Positions 28,427 to 42,281 of a DNA stretch of 64,000 bases are shown piece after piece. The position numbers and the translations under genes are program-made. The DNA is from Opisthocomus hoazin (taxonomy: Eukaryota > Chordata > Aves > Opisthocomiformes > Opisthocomidae), in NCBI RefSeq assembly GCF_030867145.1, contig NC_134428.1:23477537-23541536 (forward strand). The letters are read 5' to 3'. The notes under the pieces are model-generated. The model was given only the letters and a program-made list of their open reading frames with translations. It made no database searches and was not told where the DNA came from. Position 1 is the stretch's first letter; each line of letters opens with the position of its first letter.

Positions 28427-31400
28427 CCTCGCGCGGGCCGTCCGCCTGCGTTCTCAGAGTCTGACGAAGCTCATCCGTGCTTGACATTGACGCTGTCTGC
28501 CGTAGCTCTCATACGTCGGGAAGGGGTGAAGAAGCCGATGCGTTTGCAAGCGTCTCCGCTCTGCGGAAACCGGGTTCTGAGGGACCACTGCGTGGTTCCT
28601 GCGGCTGAGAACGTAGATGTTCCATCACAGAAACCACTGGGCGCTCTGGTTTTAAATGTTAGGAGAGGCACTGTGACTTTTAAAGCGTGTTGTGGCAGCA
28701 TCCCGGGGGATTACGGCGTGGAGGAGAGGCGGGCTGTCGTGGGGATCAATACTTAACTAGCGTGCAGCCCCCAGAATAACGCAGTGTCCCGCTCGCTGCT
28801 GTCGGACCCCTGGATGCTGTTGGTCCCTTCCGTGGAGCCAGGGTGGAGACTGGGGGGGGAAATGTAAAGGCCAGGCAAAGTTTTTTTTTTAATCCACCAG
28901 TGTCCGGCGTGAGCGTAGCTGGGAAGCTCCCTGGCGGGGTGGCAGCTCGCAGTTACCCGCCTGCGTGCAGCAGATGGTCTGTCGCTTCCTGCTTTTTCCC
29001 GAGTTTCCTGGCGCTTCCTGGGACAGGTCATCCCTGGGCGGGTGGGAGAGCGGTGGAGGCATGTGGGCTTCTCTCCAGGAAGCGTTCACCGGTTTCTCTC
29101 AGCTTTGTTAAAATCTGGAAGGTGGAAGGACTCCGCAGCGGCGGCGAGCGCCGGGGCGCCCGCTGCTGAGTGTGGAGCACCGTGCCTTGTTAACCCGCCC
29201 TGTTTGCTGGGCGACCTCTGAGACGGGGGAGCCTCGAAGCGTGTGAGCTCCAGGGTGGCCTTTTAGGGAGAGAGGGAAACTGAACAGAGCTGGGGGGGGG
29301 GGAACACCCTCATTTTTAGGTGCTTTTTGTGATGGGGAAACAGTGCAATTCAGCTGAAGCTACGCTGTGAGACAGCAGGCAGCCTGGCTGGTGAGACGCC
29401 AGCGCTCAGGGGAGGTCGGGGATGAATGTACTGGATTCCGTGTTGTAGCTGTAATATTTTTATTTTATTTTTTTTCTTTTTGTTGGGGATTTGACTTCCA
29501 TGCTTTGTGGTAAAGCAGGGTCAGCGTTGCTGCATGCTGCTTCTGGCCGAGCCTTTGTCGCGTCTTGACTACCTCTCCCGGGGCGCTCCTGGGTAGCGCT
29601 GGACGGGGCAGAGCTGCTCCTCTCTGAGCCTGGATGCCGAGGACTTTCCTTCCAAAGCTTCTGCGCCGTTGCCTGTGCCAGAAAGGTTGTGCCACCGGCA
29701 CGGTGACGCTCCCAGATTGTTCCTGGCAGTGCCAAAAGCTTTGGGCCCGGGCACAGCGCTTCCCTCCAGAGTCTCACAGGAGATGCGGCGCCTTGGCTGC
29801 CGCTCTGCTCGGCCCGGTGCCGTGTGGCAGCCGCAGCCCCCGGGGTACTCGTAAGCAAGAAAAGCCTTGCTGGGAAAGATAGCCTTGGTTTTATTTCTTT
29901 TTTTATCACTCTTCTGATTATGGGGTGAGAACAGCTGAGATCTTCCAAGACGAGCTGAAGCGTTTGGTTTGGGTTTTTTTTTTAAACCCCTGTTGACTGT
30001 GATGGTGTGCGGCAGCGCCGGAGACGAATGTGATGTTCCCTCCGCGCCCGGGGAAGTTTCTGCACGGGGCTGGGGGTTTGTCAGCGCGGCTTAGAGCCCG
30101 CTGAAACCCGCTGGGAGAACCACGCTGCTCCAAAGCCCGTCCCCCGACAGCGGGGAGGCTCCGTGGGAGGCTGGCGTCCGGCACTGGCGTCCGCGCTTCG
30201 GTGCCGCCGCTGCTTTCTGTCGCCTGGAAAGGGCTCTCTGGGGCCGTGCGGGAGGAACGCGCCGGCGGGGCAGAAAGGCCGATCTAAATGTCAGTGTGGC
30301 TTCTGGTGGCTTGGGCGGTTTGGGCTCATGGTCCTCTCCGGAGGGGTTTCCGAGGTCGGGGGTGGCTCGTGACGGTGTTCTCGGCTCGCGGGTGGGAAGC
30401 GGCGTGGCGTCGCGGAAGGTGAGCGGCTGCCTGTGCGCGGGGCTGCACGCCTGTAAAGCGTGTGTGAAGGCCTTCTCCTTCCCCAACTGGGCCCTCCTGT
30501 CGCGTGCAAACTGGGTCTGCTGGGGAGAGGCTTCCCCATCCATTGAAAACATCTCTGTGGTGACTTGAGGCGTCCCCTTGTCGATTTGTGTGCCCCCGAG
30601 CGGCTTCCGCGCTGCAGCTGGGGCGAGAGTCCCCGAGGGAGGAGGCGTCTCGGTCAGTGAGCAGTGCAGGTGACCCGGGCAGAGCGGGACTCCCCGTGTC
30701 CTGCCTGCCACGCGGCTCCGGCGCAGGGCTCCTCGCGGGAGCCTCTTCCCTGCTGGAAAACGACCCGATGCTGTTGGGGTTGGCGGAGGGACGGACGAAC
30801 CTTCTTCCTGCTGGCTCTCTCCCTCCCTCCTGTCTCCCTCCAGGCTGACAGCGTGCAGAGCAGGACCAACAGTTAGTGTTGGCTGACCTCATAGTCACAG
30901 TGGTCTCTACCTGTGGTGTTCAGCTGCGCTCATAAATTGATTAATAACTCGCTTCTCCCTCTATCAAACCTGTAGTATCCGATATTCCAGGCTGTGTTGA
31001 GCAATACTTGCGCTCCCGCCTGCCTGACCCGCTTGGTGCCCTGGTGTGGGAGGGTGCCCCGGGGGCTTGGCCCGCCCGTTCGGAGCGCTGCGCTGTCTGC
31101 GACTCGGCTGCCGTGGGGAATCGCGCCGTGGAGGACTGGTCCTTGGCAGCGTAACCTCTGCGCTTGGACTCCGGGCAAGGGGGAGCTGCCTGGGGCTGCA
31201 GCCCCTCGGTGCTGCCCCTGACGGCGGCAGAAATCAGGGCAGGCTGAGGGCAGCTGGTGGTTCTGGAGCTGAATTCCTTTTTGCTCATTAATTCCTCTGT
31301 CTGCCCTGCTGCTCCGGGACAGTACAGATCCCTGTATCGGCACTTTAAGACTTTTTCCTCATCTTCACTGTGGTACCTCGCTCGTTTCCGATATGAGCAG

Positions 31401-32423
31401 ACTGAAAACAAATTGCAATCTTGATGCCAACAGCTCTCGTGACGACCCTTGCGCCGTGCCGCCATCCAGCTGTCCTTCCACTGCTTGCGGGGCCGGCTCC
31501 CGAGCTTCCCCGAGCGCTGCCGGCGTGCCCCTGCCTCCTGCACGGCCGGCACCACTCCCCCCACTCGCTGTTGGGGAGAGGGGGCTTCGAGCCCGACCGG
31601 GGATCCGTCAGAGCTGAGCTCTGCCCTGCTTTTCTTGCTCCTGGGTCGCTGGGAGCCGGCCAGCCAGCTCCTGCTCTGCGCTGCTTCCCGCTCCCGCAAG
31701 GGTCAGCTGTGGGACGGGGCGATACGAACCCTGCGCTGGTTCCGTTTCTCCCAGAGCAGCGCTCGGGTTTACTTCCATCCAGCAGCAATCCCTCCTAAGC
31801 AGCGCCCAAGCTGCCTTGCCTTGACGAGGGAAGTGCTGCCTCTACTCTAGCAATATTCACCCTTTGGCAGGGGGTGGGAGAGGCGCTGGCGGGGCGAGGG
31901 CAGGTGGCCCTGTTCTTTGGTGTTCATCAAGCGCGGGGAGCCCGGATCTGGTGGTGGGTTCAGCGTCCTGGAGAGCGGGGCGGGACGTGGGGGCTGCAGC
32001 GGCGCTTGGGGAAGGCTCCGGTAGCGCGGTGCGACGGGAAGCTGAGCGAGCTGCCCCGGCTGAAGGAGAGCGCCCCGACATCGGAGGTCCCCGAGCCGCG
32101 TTTTAACTGGAAGGCAGAAACACAGGGTACCTGGTCCTGCTGGCCGCCGCGCTGGCGGCACGGGGACGGGGCTGCGAGGAGGCCGTGACGAATTCGCATC
32201 CCATTTTCAAGCACTGTATCCTACTACTGCATGTCGAGTTCCGTGTGTGTGCCTGCGCGTGCCGAATGCTTGCGTCAGTAGTTAGAGCGAGTGTGACCGG
32301 GAGAAATCCAAGAAGCATGTCTTAGCTGTCGTGCTGTCAGTGTTACTGCACAAGAGTTTAACAGATGTTAACACCAAATGACTAGTCTGAGAAATGTACT
32401 TTTAAAAAAAAAAAAAAAAATTA
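28427..32423. other. SMCR8 3' UTR and convergent interval toward SHMT1
   Basis: No coding exon is recognised on either strand in this 4-kb stretch. Much of it may be a long SMCR8 3' UTR, as in mammals. No AATAAA was seen on the plus strand; an ATTAAA at 32540-32545 is a candidate end, which would make SMCR8 and SHMT1 3' UTRs overlap. It contains short T-runs (29459-29476, 29971-29983) and an A17 run at 32404-32420. Confidence 0.5.
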
Positions 32424-32429
32424 TTTATT
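32424..32429 (-). terminator. Candidate SHMT1 polyadenylation signal
   Basis: TTTATT on the plus strand reads AATAAA on the minus strand, 624 nt beyond the SHMT1 stop codon. It lies next to the A17 run at 32404-32420. Confidence 0.5.
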
Positions 32430-33052
32430 TGGGTTCAGATATTTTTGAAATACAAAACAAACAAAAAAATTGGTTGTATTTTTTAAAGCTTATAATTCTT
32501 GTCATACGTTGTGGTTCAATTCTTAATTTTACCGTGCTTATTAAAAAATGGTTCTACCTACGCTTTGTGCTCAGAGGTCTGAGAAAACACCGGAGCCGCC
32601 GGCGCGGCCGGGATGGTGATCCGGGAGGGCCCGTGGGGAGGCTGGAAGGCACCGAGGCGAGCTCAGGCGCACAAAGGGGAATCCTCGAGGCTGAAACCGG
32701 GGGTGCTTTTGGCAGCCATGAAGTCTCTGACGTGCGGCTGAGCGTGGTGCGCCTGAACCTCGTCGGTGAGTGCAGGATCAGGCCTGGCCGCGAGGCTGAG
32801 GGTTACGCAGCACTCAGTCCCAAAGGCAGCATTGCGCGGCGAAGGGGCTGGTTTCCCCACGGGGGTCCTGCGCCCCAAACGGGAGGGGAGAGCTGAGCGA
32901 GAGCGGAACAAGGAGCTGCTGCTGCGCCGCGGCCAGGGCTGGCGGGGCCGTGCGGGGAGAAGGCACTGGGGTGCTGGTCTCGGGCTGGGGGTGCGAGCGT
33001 GCCGCCATCCTGGGTACGTCCGTGGCTCTGGAGCGGGCGTGGGTGCCTCCCC

Positions 33053-36000
33053 TTACAGGACGGGCAGCCCCGGGAGCGGGAATGCCGCCGCGAAGGCCTC
33101 CACCTCTTCCTTCAGCGCCTTCAGCTCCACCCGGTATTTCTCATCCTCCAGTTTCTCCTTGAATTCCTTCAGCGTGGCCTTGGGGCTCATGTCCTTCTGC
33201 ACGCGCAGCGTCAGCTCGATCCCTGCCAGCCCGGGAGACACGGCGGTCAGCAGGGACACAGCGGGCAGCTGCTGCGTCCCACGGTGCTGCTGGCCCTGCC
33301 GCAGGGAGTCGGCGAGGCTGGGCTGCGGGCTTCACCCCGCACCAGTGTGGGACCCTCGAGGACAACTGGAACTGGACTGGTGAAGTTTTAATGCAGGCTT
33401 TCAGCCTGCTGCCTGTGGGAGGGTTTGGCCAGTCCCGGCTGTGGCCAGATGTCCTAATAAATGCTTATAAATATCTGCAGGATGGGGGTCAGAACGGGGT
33501 CAGACTCTTTCCAGTGGTGCCCAGCGACAGGACAAGGGGCAACGGGCACAAACTGAAGCAGAGGAAGCTCCAGCTGAACCCGAGGAAGAACTTCTTCCCT
33601 CTGAGGGTGACAGAGCCCTGGCCCAGGCTGCCCAGGGAGGCTGTGGAGTCTCCTTCTCTGGAGATATTCCAGACCCGCCTGGACGCGGTGCTGTGCAGCC
33701 TGCTCTGGGTGACCCTGCTTGGGCAGGGGGTTGGGCTGGGTGATCCCCAGAGGTCCCTTCCAACCCCGACCATTCTGTGATTCTGTCCTCTCCCACATTC
33801 AGATGTGCAGGTGGGACAAGTTACTCCTCGCGTGTGCTCCCTGGCCAGCTGCTGGGGAAGTGCCCAGCTTGTGCCTCCCCGCCCGGAGGAGCTGCCCCGG
33901 CCTCACCTCTGTGGATGTACCGAGCCACCATGCAGAAGTCGTCCTGCCGGAAGCCGCGGGAGGTGAGAGCCGGCGTCCCGAACCGCAGGCCGCTGGGGCG
34001 CAGGGCGCTGACGTCACCTGCGTCAGAACAAGGCATGCGTGACCAAACCCAGTGCCGAAACTGCCGCACACGGGATTTCAGCCTGGTTCCCAGTTCCCAG
34101 GGTGGACGGGGAGCTGGGGGCCCTGCAGGAAGCTCTGCACGGGCCGTGGGAGAGCCCCGGCACGCAGGGCAGGACGCGGCAGAGCTTGTGGGACCCCTCA
34201 CCAGGGCACGTGTTCTTGTTGCAGGCGATGGAGCAGAGTTCCAGCACCCGCTCGGCTCGGCCGCCGTCCGTGCCTCTGCTGCGCAGGTCCAGAAGGATCA
34301 GGTGGTTGTCGGAGCCCCCTGCAAGAGAGGGCTTTGGTGGGGGACGTGGGATGGGGGCGGCTGCTGCTCCCGCGCAAAACTTCAGCAAAAAAGGCGTAGG
34401 GTTGCACCAGGGCCTGGCCCGGGGTTTGGGGACAGCAGGGCGCCTGCCCTCGGGAAGGAACAGCGGCTGCTCCGAAGCGGTTCTGTGATGTCCTGAGGAA
34501 TCGCGACGGCAGAGCCCTGCCCGTCGTGTCCATGCCGCCCTCGTGGCCCGGCGCAGGGGTCAGCCCCGTCCCGCCGCCCAGAGCTGTCCTCACCCGTGAC
34601 GATGTCGTAGCCCAGCTCCGTCAGCGCCGCCGACAACGCTCTGCAGTTTGCGACCACCTGCTGCTGGTAGGCCTTGAACTCGGGCGTCGTGGCCTGCCGC
34701 AGCGCCACGGCGATCCCTGCGCGGGAAGGCACACTGGGGTGGCTCTCAGGGCGCTCCCGCCGCCAGCAGAAGCCACCCTGGAAGCTGAGCACTCTGGCAG
34801 AGGGTCCCTTCCCCCAACCGGGCTGGTGGCATCGCCCCAAGCCAGAAGGCAGGATGGGAAAATCCTGCTCGTGCCTCAGGCAATGCTGGATCGAGCCGGG
34901 TGCTCCTCACCGCGGCAGCTCCGGGCTGTGAGCCCCTGGGGGCAGCCACGGGGGGTCCGAGCCCAGCCCGGACCCAGCCGGGTGCTCCTCACCGTGGCAG
35001 CTCCAGGCTGTGAGCCCCTGGGGGCAGCCACAGGGGGTCCGAGCCCAGCCAGGACCCAGCCGGGTGCTCCTCACCACGGCAGCTCCGGGCTGTGAGCCCC
35101 TGGGGGCAGCCATGGGGGGTCCGAGCCCAGCCCGGACCTCTCTGCCGGCTCCCTCTGCCATCCCGGAGCTGGCGGCCAGCCCAGATGTGTACCTGCGATG
35201 GCGTGGTTGTGCGGGCCTCCCTGCAGCCCGGGGAAGACCGCCTGGTTGATGAGGCTCTCCAGGTTGTAGAGTGTTTCCTTGCCCGTCTTGGGGTCCACGC
35301 TGCGGGTGCCTGTGGGAGGGGAGGGCAGGGTCGCTCACCGGGCAGCATGGCCACCCGACAGGCGCTCAGAGCAGGGGTGGTGGTTGTTCCTCTTCAAATC
35401 TGGGCCGTGGTTGGCACTGGGAAGCTCCCCAGATGCTCCCAGGAGGCCCCAGACCTTCCTGCCTTCCCAGCCAGAGCAGGAAGGAGCTTCAACCCGCAGC
35501 ACCCTGGCCATGGGGGGAGCGTTTCTGCCGGCTCCCCAGCCAGGTCAGGCACCTTTGCGGTAGAAGATCATGCCGGCCCTGCAGCCCCGCAAGGTCTTGT
35601 GGGTGGTGGTGGAGACGACGTCGCAGTGGTCGAAGGGGGAGGGCACCACGCCGGCAGCCACCAGCCCGCTGATGTGGGCCATGTCGGCCATGAGATAGGC
35701 ACCGTTGGCGTCGGCGATCTGCCGCATGCGGGCGTAGTCCAGGTTGCGCGAGTAGCAGCTGACACCTGCAGGGAGACGGCACGTGGAGGGGACGGGAGCA
35801 GATGCTCGAGGACCTTGGGACAGGCCCAGGCGCAGCCCGACGATGGGGACAGCACACAAGCTCCTGCCAGTGTGGATGTGTTCGTGGTCTCCTCCTGGCA
35901 CCGCAGCATCCGTGGGCGCCCGTGGGCTTACCAGGGTGCTGCTGGCTTCAGGGAGCCACCTCCACCCAGGCTGTGTCACCGGGGAGGTCAGTACGGGTTG

Positions 36001-37710
36001 GAGGCTTACCTGCTATGATCAGCTTGGGGTGGAAGAGGCGGGCGTTCTCCTCCAGCCGGTCGTAGTCGATGTAACCAGTCTTGGGGTTGACCTGGGAGAG
36101 GAAGAGGAGGGTTCAGCCACCTTGGGATGGGTGATCAGCTGCAGTGTCATCACGCAGGAGGGGGTGCCGGGAGCCTGGCGCCGGTACTCGCAAGAGGCAC
36201 CAGCGCTTGTGACGACCCCATCCTGGCTCCGGCTGGAGCAGCTCCCTGCACCTTGTAGGGCATGGACTCGAAGAAGACAGAGGTGGCGGAGATCTTCTTC
36301 TTGTCCGTCATGAACCCGTGGGTGAGGTGGCCTCCATCGGGCAGGTCCAGCCCCATGATCCGGCCGTGGGGCTCCACCAGCGCCGTGTACACCGCAAAGT
36401 TCGCGGGTGACCCTGCAGCGAGAGCCCACTGGGCCAGTTACGGGCGCCGGGATGCGCGGAGGCCGGTGCAGCCAGCCTGGCTCTCCTGAGCACCCCGCTA
36501 CCTGAGTAGGGCTGGACGTTGACGCCCCACTTCTGGGGGTCGAGCCGGTACGCCTGCAGCGCTCGCTTCTGGCACAGCCTTTCCAGCTCGTCTACGAACT
36601 CCGTCCCACCGTAGTACCTGCCGGTAAAGGACGGGGCAGGGGTTAAAACCAAACTCAGAACGGTCCCTGTGGGACCTGGGGAGAAACCAGGGTGCCACTG
36701 GGACAGCAGCTGCAGCAGACGTGGCCCTGCTGAGATCGTCCCATGCGTGGCCACGGACAGAAGCCAAGAGGGTCGGATCCTGTCCTGGAGCAGCTTGGCT
36801 GCCAGCGCCGGGACATCGCTTCCTCTCCAGAGGTGAGGTCTGGCAGGGCGGGTGGCTCCTCTCCCCCACCCCGAGGGTTTGGGTGCGGCGGGACCCTGCC
36901 CCAGCCCCGCACCTCTGTCCCGGGTAGCCCTCCGAGTATTTGTTGTTCAGGCAGGATCCCAAGGCCTCCAGGACCGCTCGGCTCGCAAAGTTCTCCGACG
37001 CGATTAACTCCAGCCCCAGCCTCTGCCGCTGCTTCTCCTTCTTGATGATGCCGTGCACCTTTGGGAGGGGAGAGAAACAGCTTCACCCGTGCCGGCTCTG
37101 CACGGAGACGCGGATGCTCTGCGGTAGGGGCTGCACCCTCGGAGGGGACAGCGCGATGGAGAGGGGCCTGGAAAGCTGCTGGAGAAGGGAGACAAAGTCC
37201 CTTCTGGGTATGATCTCAAACGGTTCCTATGCCCAGTCACAGGATGTGTTTTGGCTTTCCACCTGCCAGGAAGCTGCCAGATAATTCAGCTGTCATTTGG
37301 GCTAGGGAGTCAAGGGCAACGGCCACGTGGCGTGGCGGGCCAGCTGCTCGGGTGCGGACATCAGAGCTTCAGGCAGAGGGGTATGAACAATAGGTGCAAA
37401 GTGATGACCGTGCTATCTGCAGATGGTTGGGGGACGCCCTCCACCGCTCGCTGCAGGCAGAGGGGCCAAGGAGGGTGGGTGGGTGCCACCAGCTCAGCCG
37501 TGGGCCGTTTCGCTGCCACATCCCTGGCTGGAGGAGGTCAGCATCCCCACGGCTGTCTGGGGGATGAGCGAAGCGGCTGCTGGGCAGGGGCCAGGAAGGG
37601 GCTCTCACCTCCGGGTCGTTGCTCTCGAGCGGCTCCATGACCATCTTGTTATGGGAGGCCCAGAGCGCCGCGCTGGGGAGGCCCTCGTCGCCCTGTGTTG
37701 AGTTTGCCAT
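33053..37710 (-). CDS. SHMT1: SHMT1, cytosolic serine hydroxymethyltransferase
   Basis: This PLP enzyme interconverts serine plus tetrahydrofolate with glycine plus 5,10-methylene-THF. Eleven coding exons: 37609-37710, 36913-37058, 36502-36617, 36252-36412, 36010-36091, 35553-35765, 35193-35309, 34594-34716, 34202-34318, 33907-34017 and 33053-33222. They total 1458 nt, 485 aa (human 483), in phase throughout. The PLP lysine is K259 in [17 protein letters not shown] (human about K257). [34 protein letters not shown] and [11 protein letters not shown] are intact. The start [20 protein letters not shown] diverges from human, as this N-terminus usually does, and there is no organelle leader, which argues for SHMT1 over SHMT2. 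The first coding exon has its acceptor at 37715-37716, so 5' UTR exon(s) lie upstream. Introns hold a CR1 copy and an 82-bp tandem repeat. Confidence 0.98.
33455..33788 (+). mobile_element. CR1 LINE 3' end in the last SHMT1 intron
   Basis: CR1 tail with 'aaatatctgcaggatggggg', 'ggcaacgggcacaaactgaa', 'ggaagaacttcttccctctg', 'ccctggcccaggctgcccag' and terminus 'ccattctgtgattctgt'. It is antisense to SHMT1 and a close relative of the copy at 27338-27850. Confidence 0.95.
34895..35139. repeat. 82-bp tandem repeat, three copies, in an SHMT1 intron
   Basis: Three consecutive 82-bp units start at about 34895, 34977 and 35059. They share 'gggtgctcctcacc', 'ctgtgagcccctgggggcag' and 'gggtccgagcccagcc' and differ at only a few positions each. 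They lie between coding exons 7 (35193-35309) and 8 (34594-34716). The unit length is not a multiple of three. Confidence 0.95.
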
Positions 37711-37714
37711 CCTC

Positions 37715-40163
<2,449 letters not shown>

Positions 40164-40664
40164 GTGAGTCCCGCCGGGGCGAGGAGATGCGGGGGCTCGG
40201 CGTGTGGGCAAGGGGCCGGTGGTTGCGCCGGAACACACCCGGGGTGCCGTTCTGCCTCCCAGAACGCGCTGCCCCGGAAGGCGCTGGTTGAAGGAATGTT
40301 CTTTTAGCTTAATTTTCATCAGCCCAGATGATTTTCCTACATTAATTTGTCGTTGGTCGTCCGAAGAGGACTCGTCACAGCCGAGGGGCGTTGGGTTTCC
40401 CCCGTTCTGCTGTCGTCAGCCCGTGCTGGCTCGCTGCCGTAGGCCGTTTGTGGAGGCGTTGTTCCGACGGCGCCGACACCAACGGCGAAACCTGGGTGGG
40501 TTTCTCCGGTCGCGGCGGTTTCTGCGACGCGCGGAGCAGCGGCAGGGTCATGCGGCCGCTCGCCGGGCAGCGCTGCGCGGGGAACGCTGCGCTGGGTGAT
40601 GCCAGCCCTCTGCCCCGCAGCGCCCGGGGCTGCAGCGGACCGAAGGAGCTGCCAGCAAAAAATC

Positions 40665-41030
40665 TTTATTCTTATTATGATTTATTTCCTGGCTTAAAAT
40701 GTCTCTCGGGGCAGCAGGCTGGCAGGTGACGAGCTTTGTGGGGATCCAGGGGCCTCCCATGAGATGCCCAGCTGGTTTTGTCTTGATGGATCCCTGGGAT
40801 CCTCTGGCAGCGGTGGGACTCTGCGTTGTCCCCGTGGTGGCTGAGCTTCTGCTCCAACATCTCCCGTCGGCACCATCCCTTCTGGGAGATGTTCAGGATC
40901 AGGTCAACCCAAGACATGCACAGACTGTCCCCCTCCCTGCCACTTGGTCCACCGGGATCTTGCACAAATGGCTTAAATTCCTTGTGCCTCTCAAACATTT
41001 ATCTGCCGTTCCGATGCCTTGCAGGTGCTA
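40665..41030 (-). ncRNA. Candidate terminal exon of an antisense transcript upstream of the GPCR
   Basis: On the minus strand a strong acceptor (ttctttctctgtag, exon starting near 41030) is followed by about 340 nt with two AATAAA signals (TTTATT on plus at 40681-40686 and 40665-40670). An open frame of 108 codons ends at 40675, overlapping the signal, but resembles no protein I know. A spliced noncoding antisense RNA is the more cautious reading. Confidence 0.25.
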
Positions 41031-41195
41031 CAGAGAAAGAATTTATATTCATTACATATTAAGTTATATAATCTGATTTTGGGTGTACATTTTGTGTCCA
41101 GCCCCTGGCAAAGACTGCGACCTCCCCTGAGGCACAGGAACAGCAGATCACAGCGGTGTGTGCTGTCACGATTTCAGGGCTCTGGCTTGCTGGTG

Positions 41196-42281
41196 ATGGA
41201 GAGCGTCTCGTCTTCCCCTGCGCCCTTCTCCGCCAGCTCCCCCTCGGTGCAGTCTGAGAACGCCACTGCCCAGGACTACTACTCCAGCCTCCAGAAGAGC
41301 ATGCACGTCCTCTCCATGGTGGTGTACAGCATCGCCTGTTTGCTGGGCGTGACAGGGAACGGCCTTGTCATCTGGATTGCAGGCTTCAAGATGAAGAAGA
41401 CAGTGAACTCCATCTGGTTCCTCAACCTGGCCATTGCTGACTTCATCTTCACCTTTTTCCTGCCCCTCAGCATCGCCTACACTGCCCTGGGCTTCCACTG
41501 GCCGTTTGGGAAGCTCCTGTGCAAACTGAACAGCGCCATCGCCTTCCTCAACATGTTCGCCAGCGTCTTTCTCCTGACGGTCATCAGCGTGGACCGCTGC
41601 GTTTCTGTGGCCTTTCCCGTCTGGTCTCACAACCGCCGGAGTCCGGAGCTGGCGGCCAGGATCGCACTGGGGACGTGGGTCCTGGCTCTCCTCCTCAGCT
41701 CCCCGTACCTTGTCTTTCGGGACACGGTGGTCACTGCCAGGAACATCACCAGCTGCTATAACAATTTCGCACTGTCCGATGACTACATGTCCGAGGCAAC
41801 GCGGAGGCTGTGGAGGATGCGGCATAAAGCGATGATCATCACGCGATTCTTGTGCGGGTTCCTCATCCCTTTCACGGTGATTCTCATCTGCTACAGCATC
41901 GTTGCTGTCAAGCTGAAACGAAGGCAGTTAGCCAACTCTGCGAAGCCATACAGAATTATCATTGCTGTCACGGTCTCCTTTTTCCTCTGTTATTTCCCCT
42001 ATCACATCTTCTCCTTGCTGGAAATATCCAAAAACTCTTCCACTCATGAGATGAAAATTGCCCTTTACATAGGGATCCCCTTGGTTTCCAGCCTTGCCTT
42101 CTTCAACAGCTGCATCAACCCCATCCTGTACGTATTCGTGGGGCCGGATTTCAAGGAGAAGTTTCGCCAGTCCATCCTGTCGACCTTCGAAGGGGCCTTC
42201 AGCGAGGAGTCTGTCCTGGGCAGCCTGACCAGCAGGCGAAAGTCCAGGTCTGCTTCGGAAGTGGAGGTCCCAAGGGTCTGA
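41196..42281 (+). CDS. Class A GPCR of the formyl-peptide / chemerin-receptor (FPR-CMKLR1) clade
   Basis: A seven-transmembrane receptor of 361 aa with its coding region in one exon. N22 (NAT) is a glycosylation site. TM1 has GNGLVIW (54-60), TM2 LNLAIADF, C109 and C187 form the usual disulfide pair, DRC replaces DRY (133-135), TM6 has CYFPYH (265-270) where most relatives have CW-P, and TM7 has NPILY (308-312). The stretch SSLAFFNSCINPILYVFVG is very FPR-like, while FKMKKTVN-WFLNLA and PYLVFRDT are CMKLR1-like. The tail is Ser/Arg-rich. The exon begins at 41178 after 'cacgatttcag', 18 nt before the ATG, so a 5' noncoding exon is expected. Ligand and orthology are not decided by the sequence; a leukocyte chemoattractant receptor, probably Gi-coupled, is inferred from the family. 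Confidence 0.92.
   Translation: MESVSSSPAPFSASSPSVQSENATAQDYYSSLQKSMHVLSMVVYSIACLLGVTGNGLVIWIAGFKMKKTVNSIWFLNLAIADFIFTFFLPLSIAYTALGFHWPFGKLLCKLNSAIAFLNMFASVFLLTVISVDRCVSVAFPVWSHNRRSPELAARIALGTWVLALLLSSPYLVFRDTVVTARNITSCYNNFALSDDYMSEATRRLWRMRHKAMIITRFLCGFLIPFTVILICYSIVAVKLKRRQLANSAKPYRIIIAVTVSFFLCYFPYHIFSLLEISKNSSTHEMKIALYIGIPLVSSLAFFNSCINPILYVFVGPDFKEKFRQSILSTFEGAFSEESVLGSLTSRRKSRSASEVEVPRV

Noticed and set aside
41019-41195. N-terminal extension of the GPCR by 59 residues
   Set aside because: It is not signal-peptide- or receptor-like, and a splice acceptor at 41176-41177 cuts it. The ATG at 41196 gives a normal family length.
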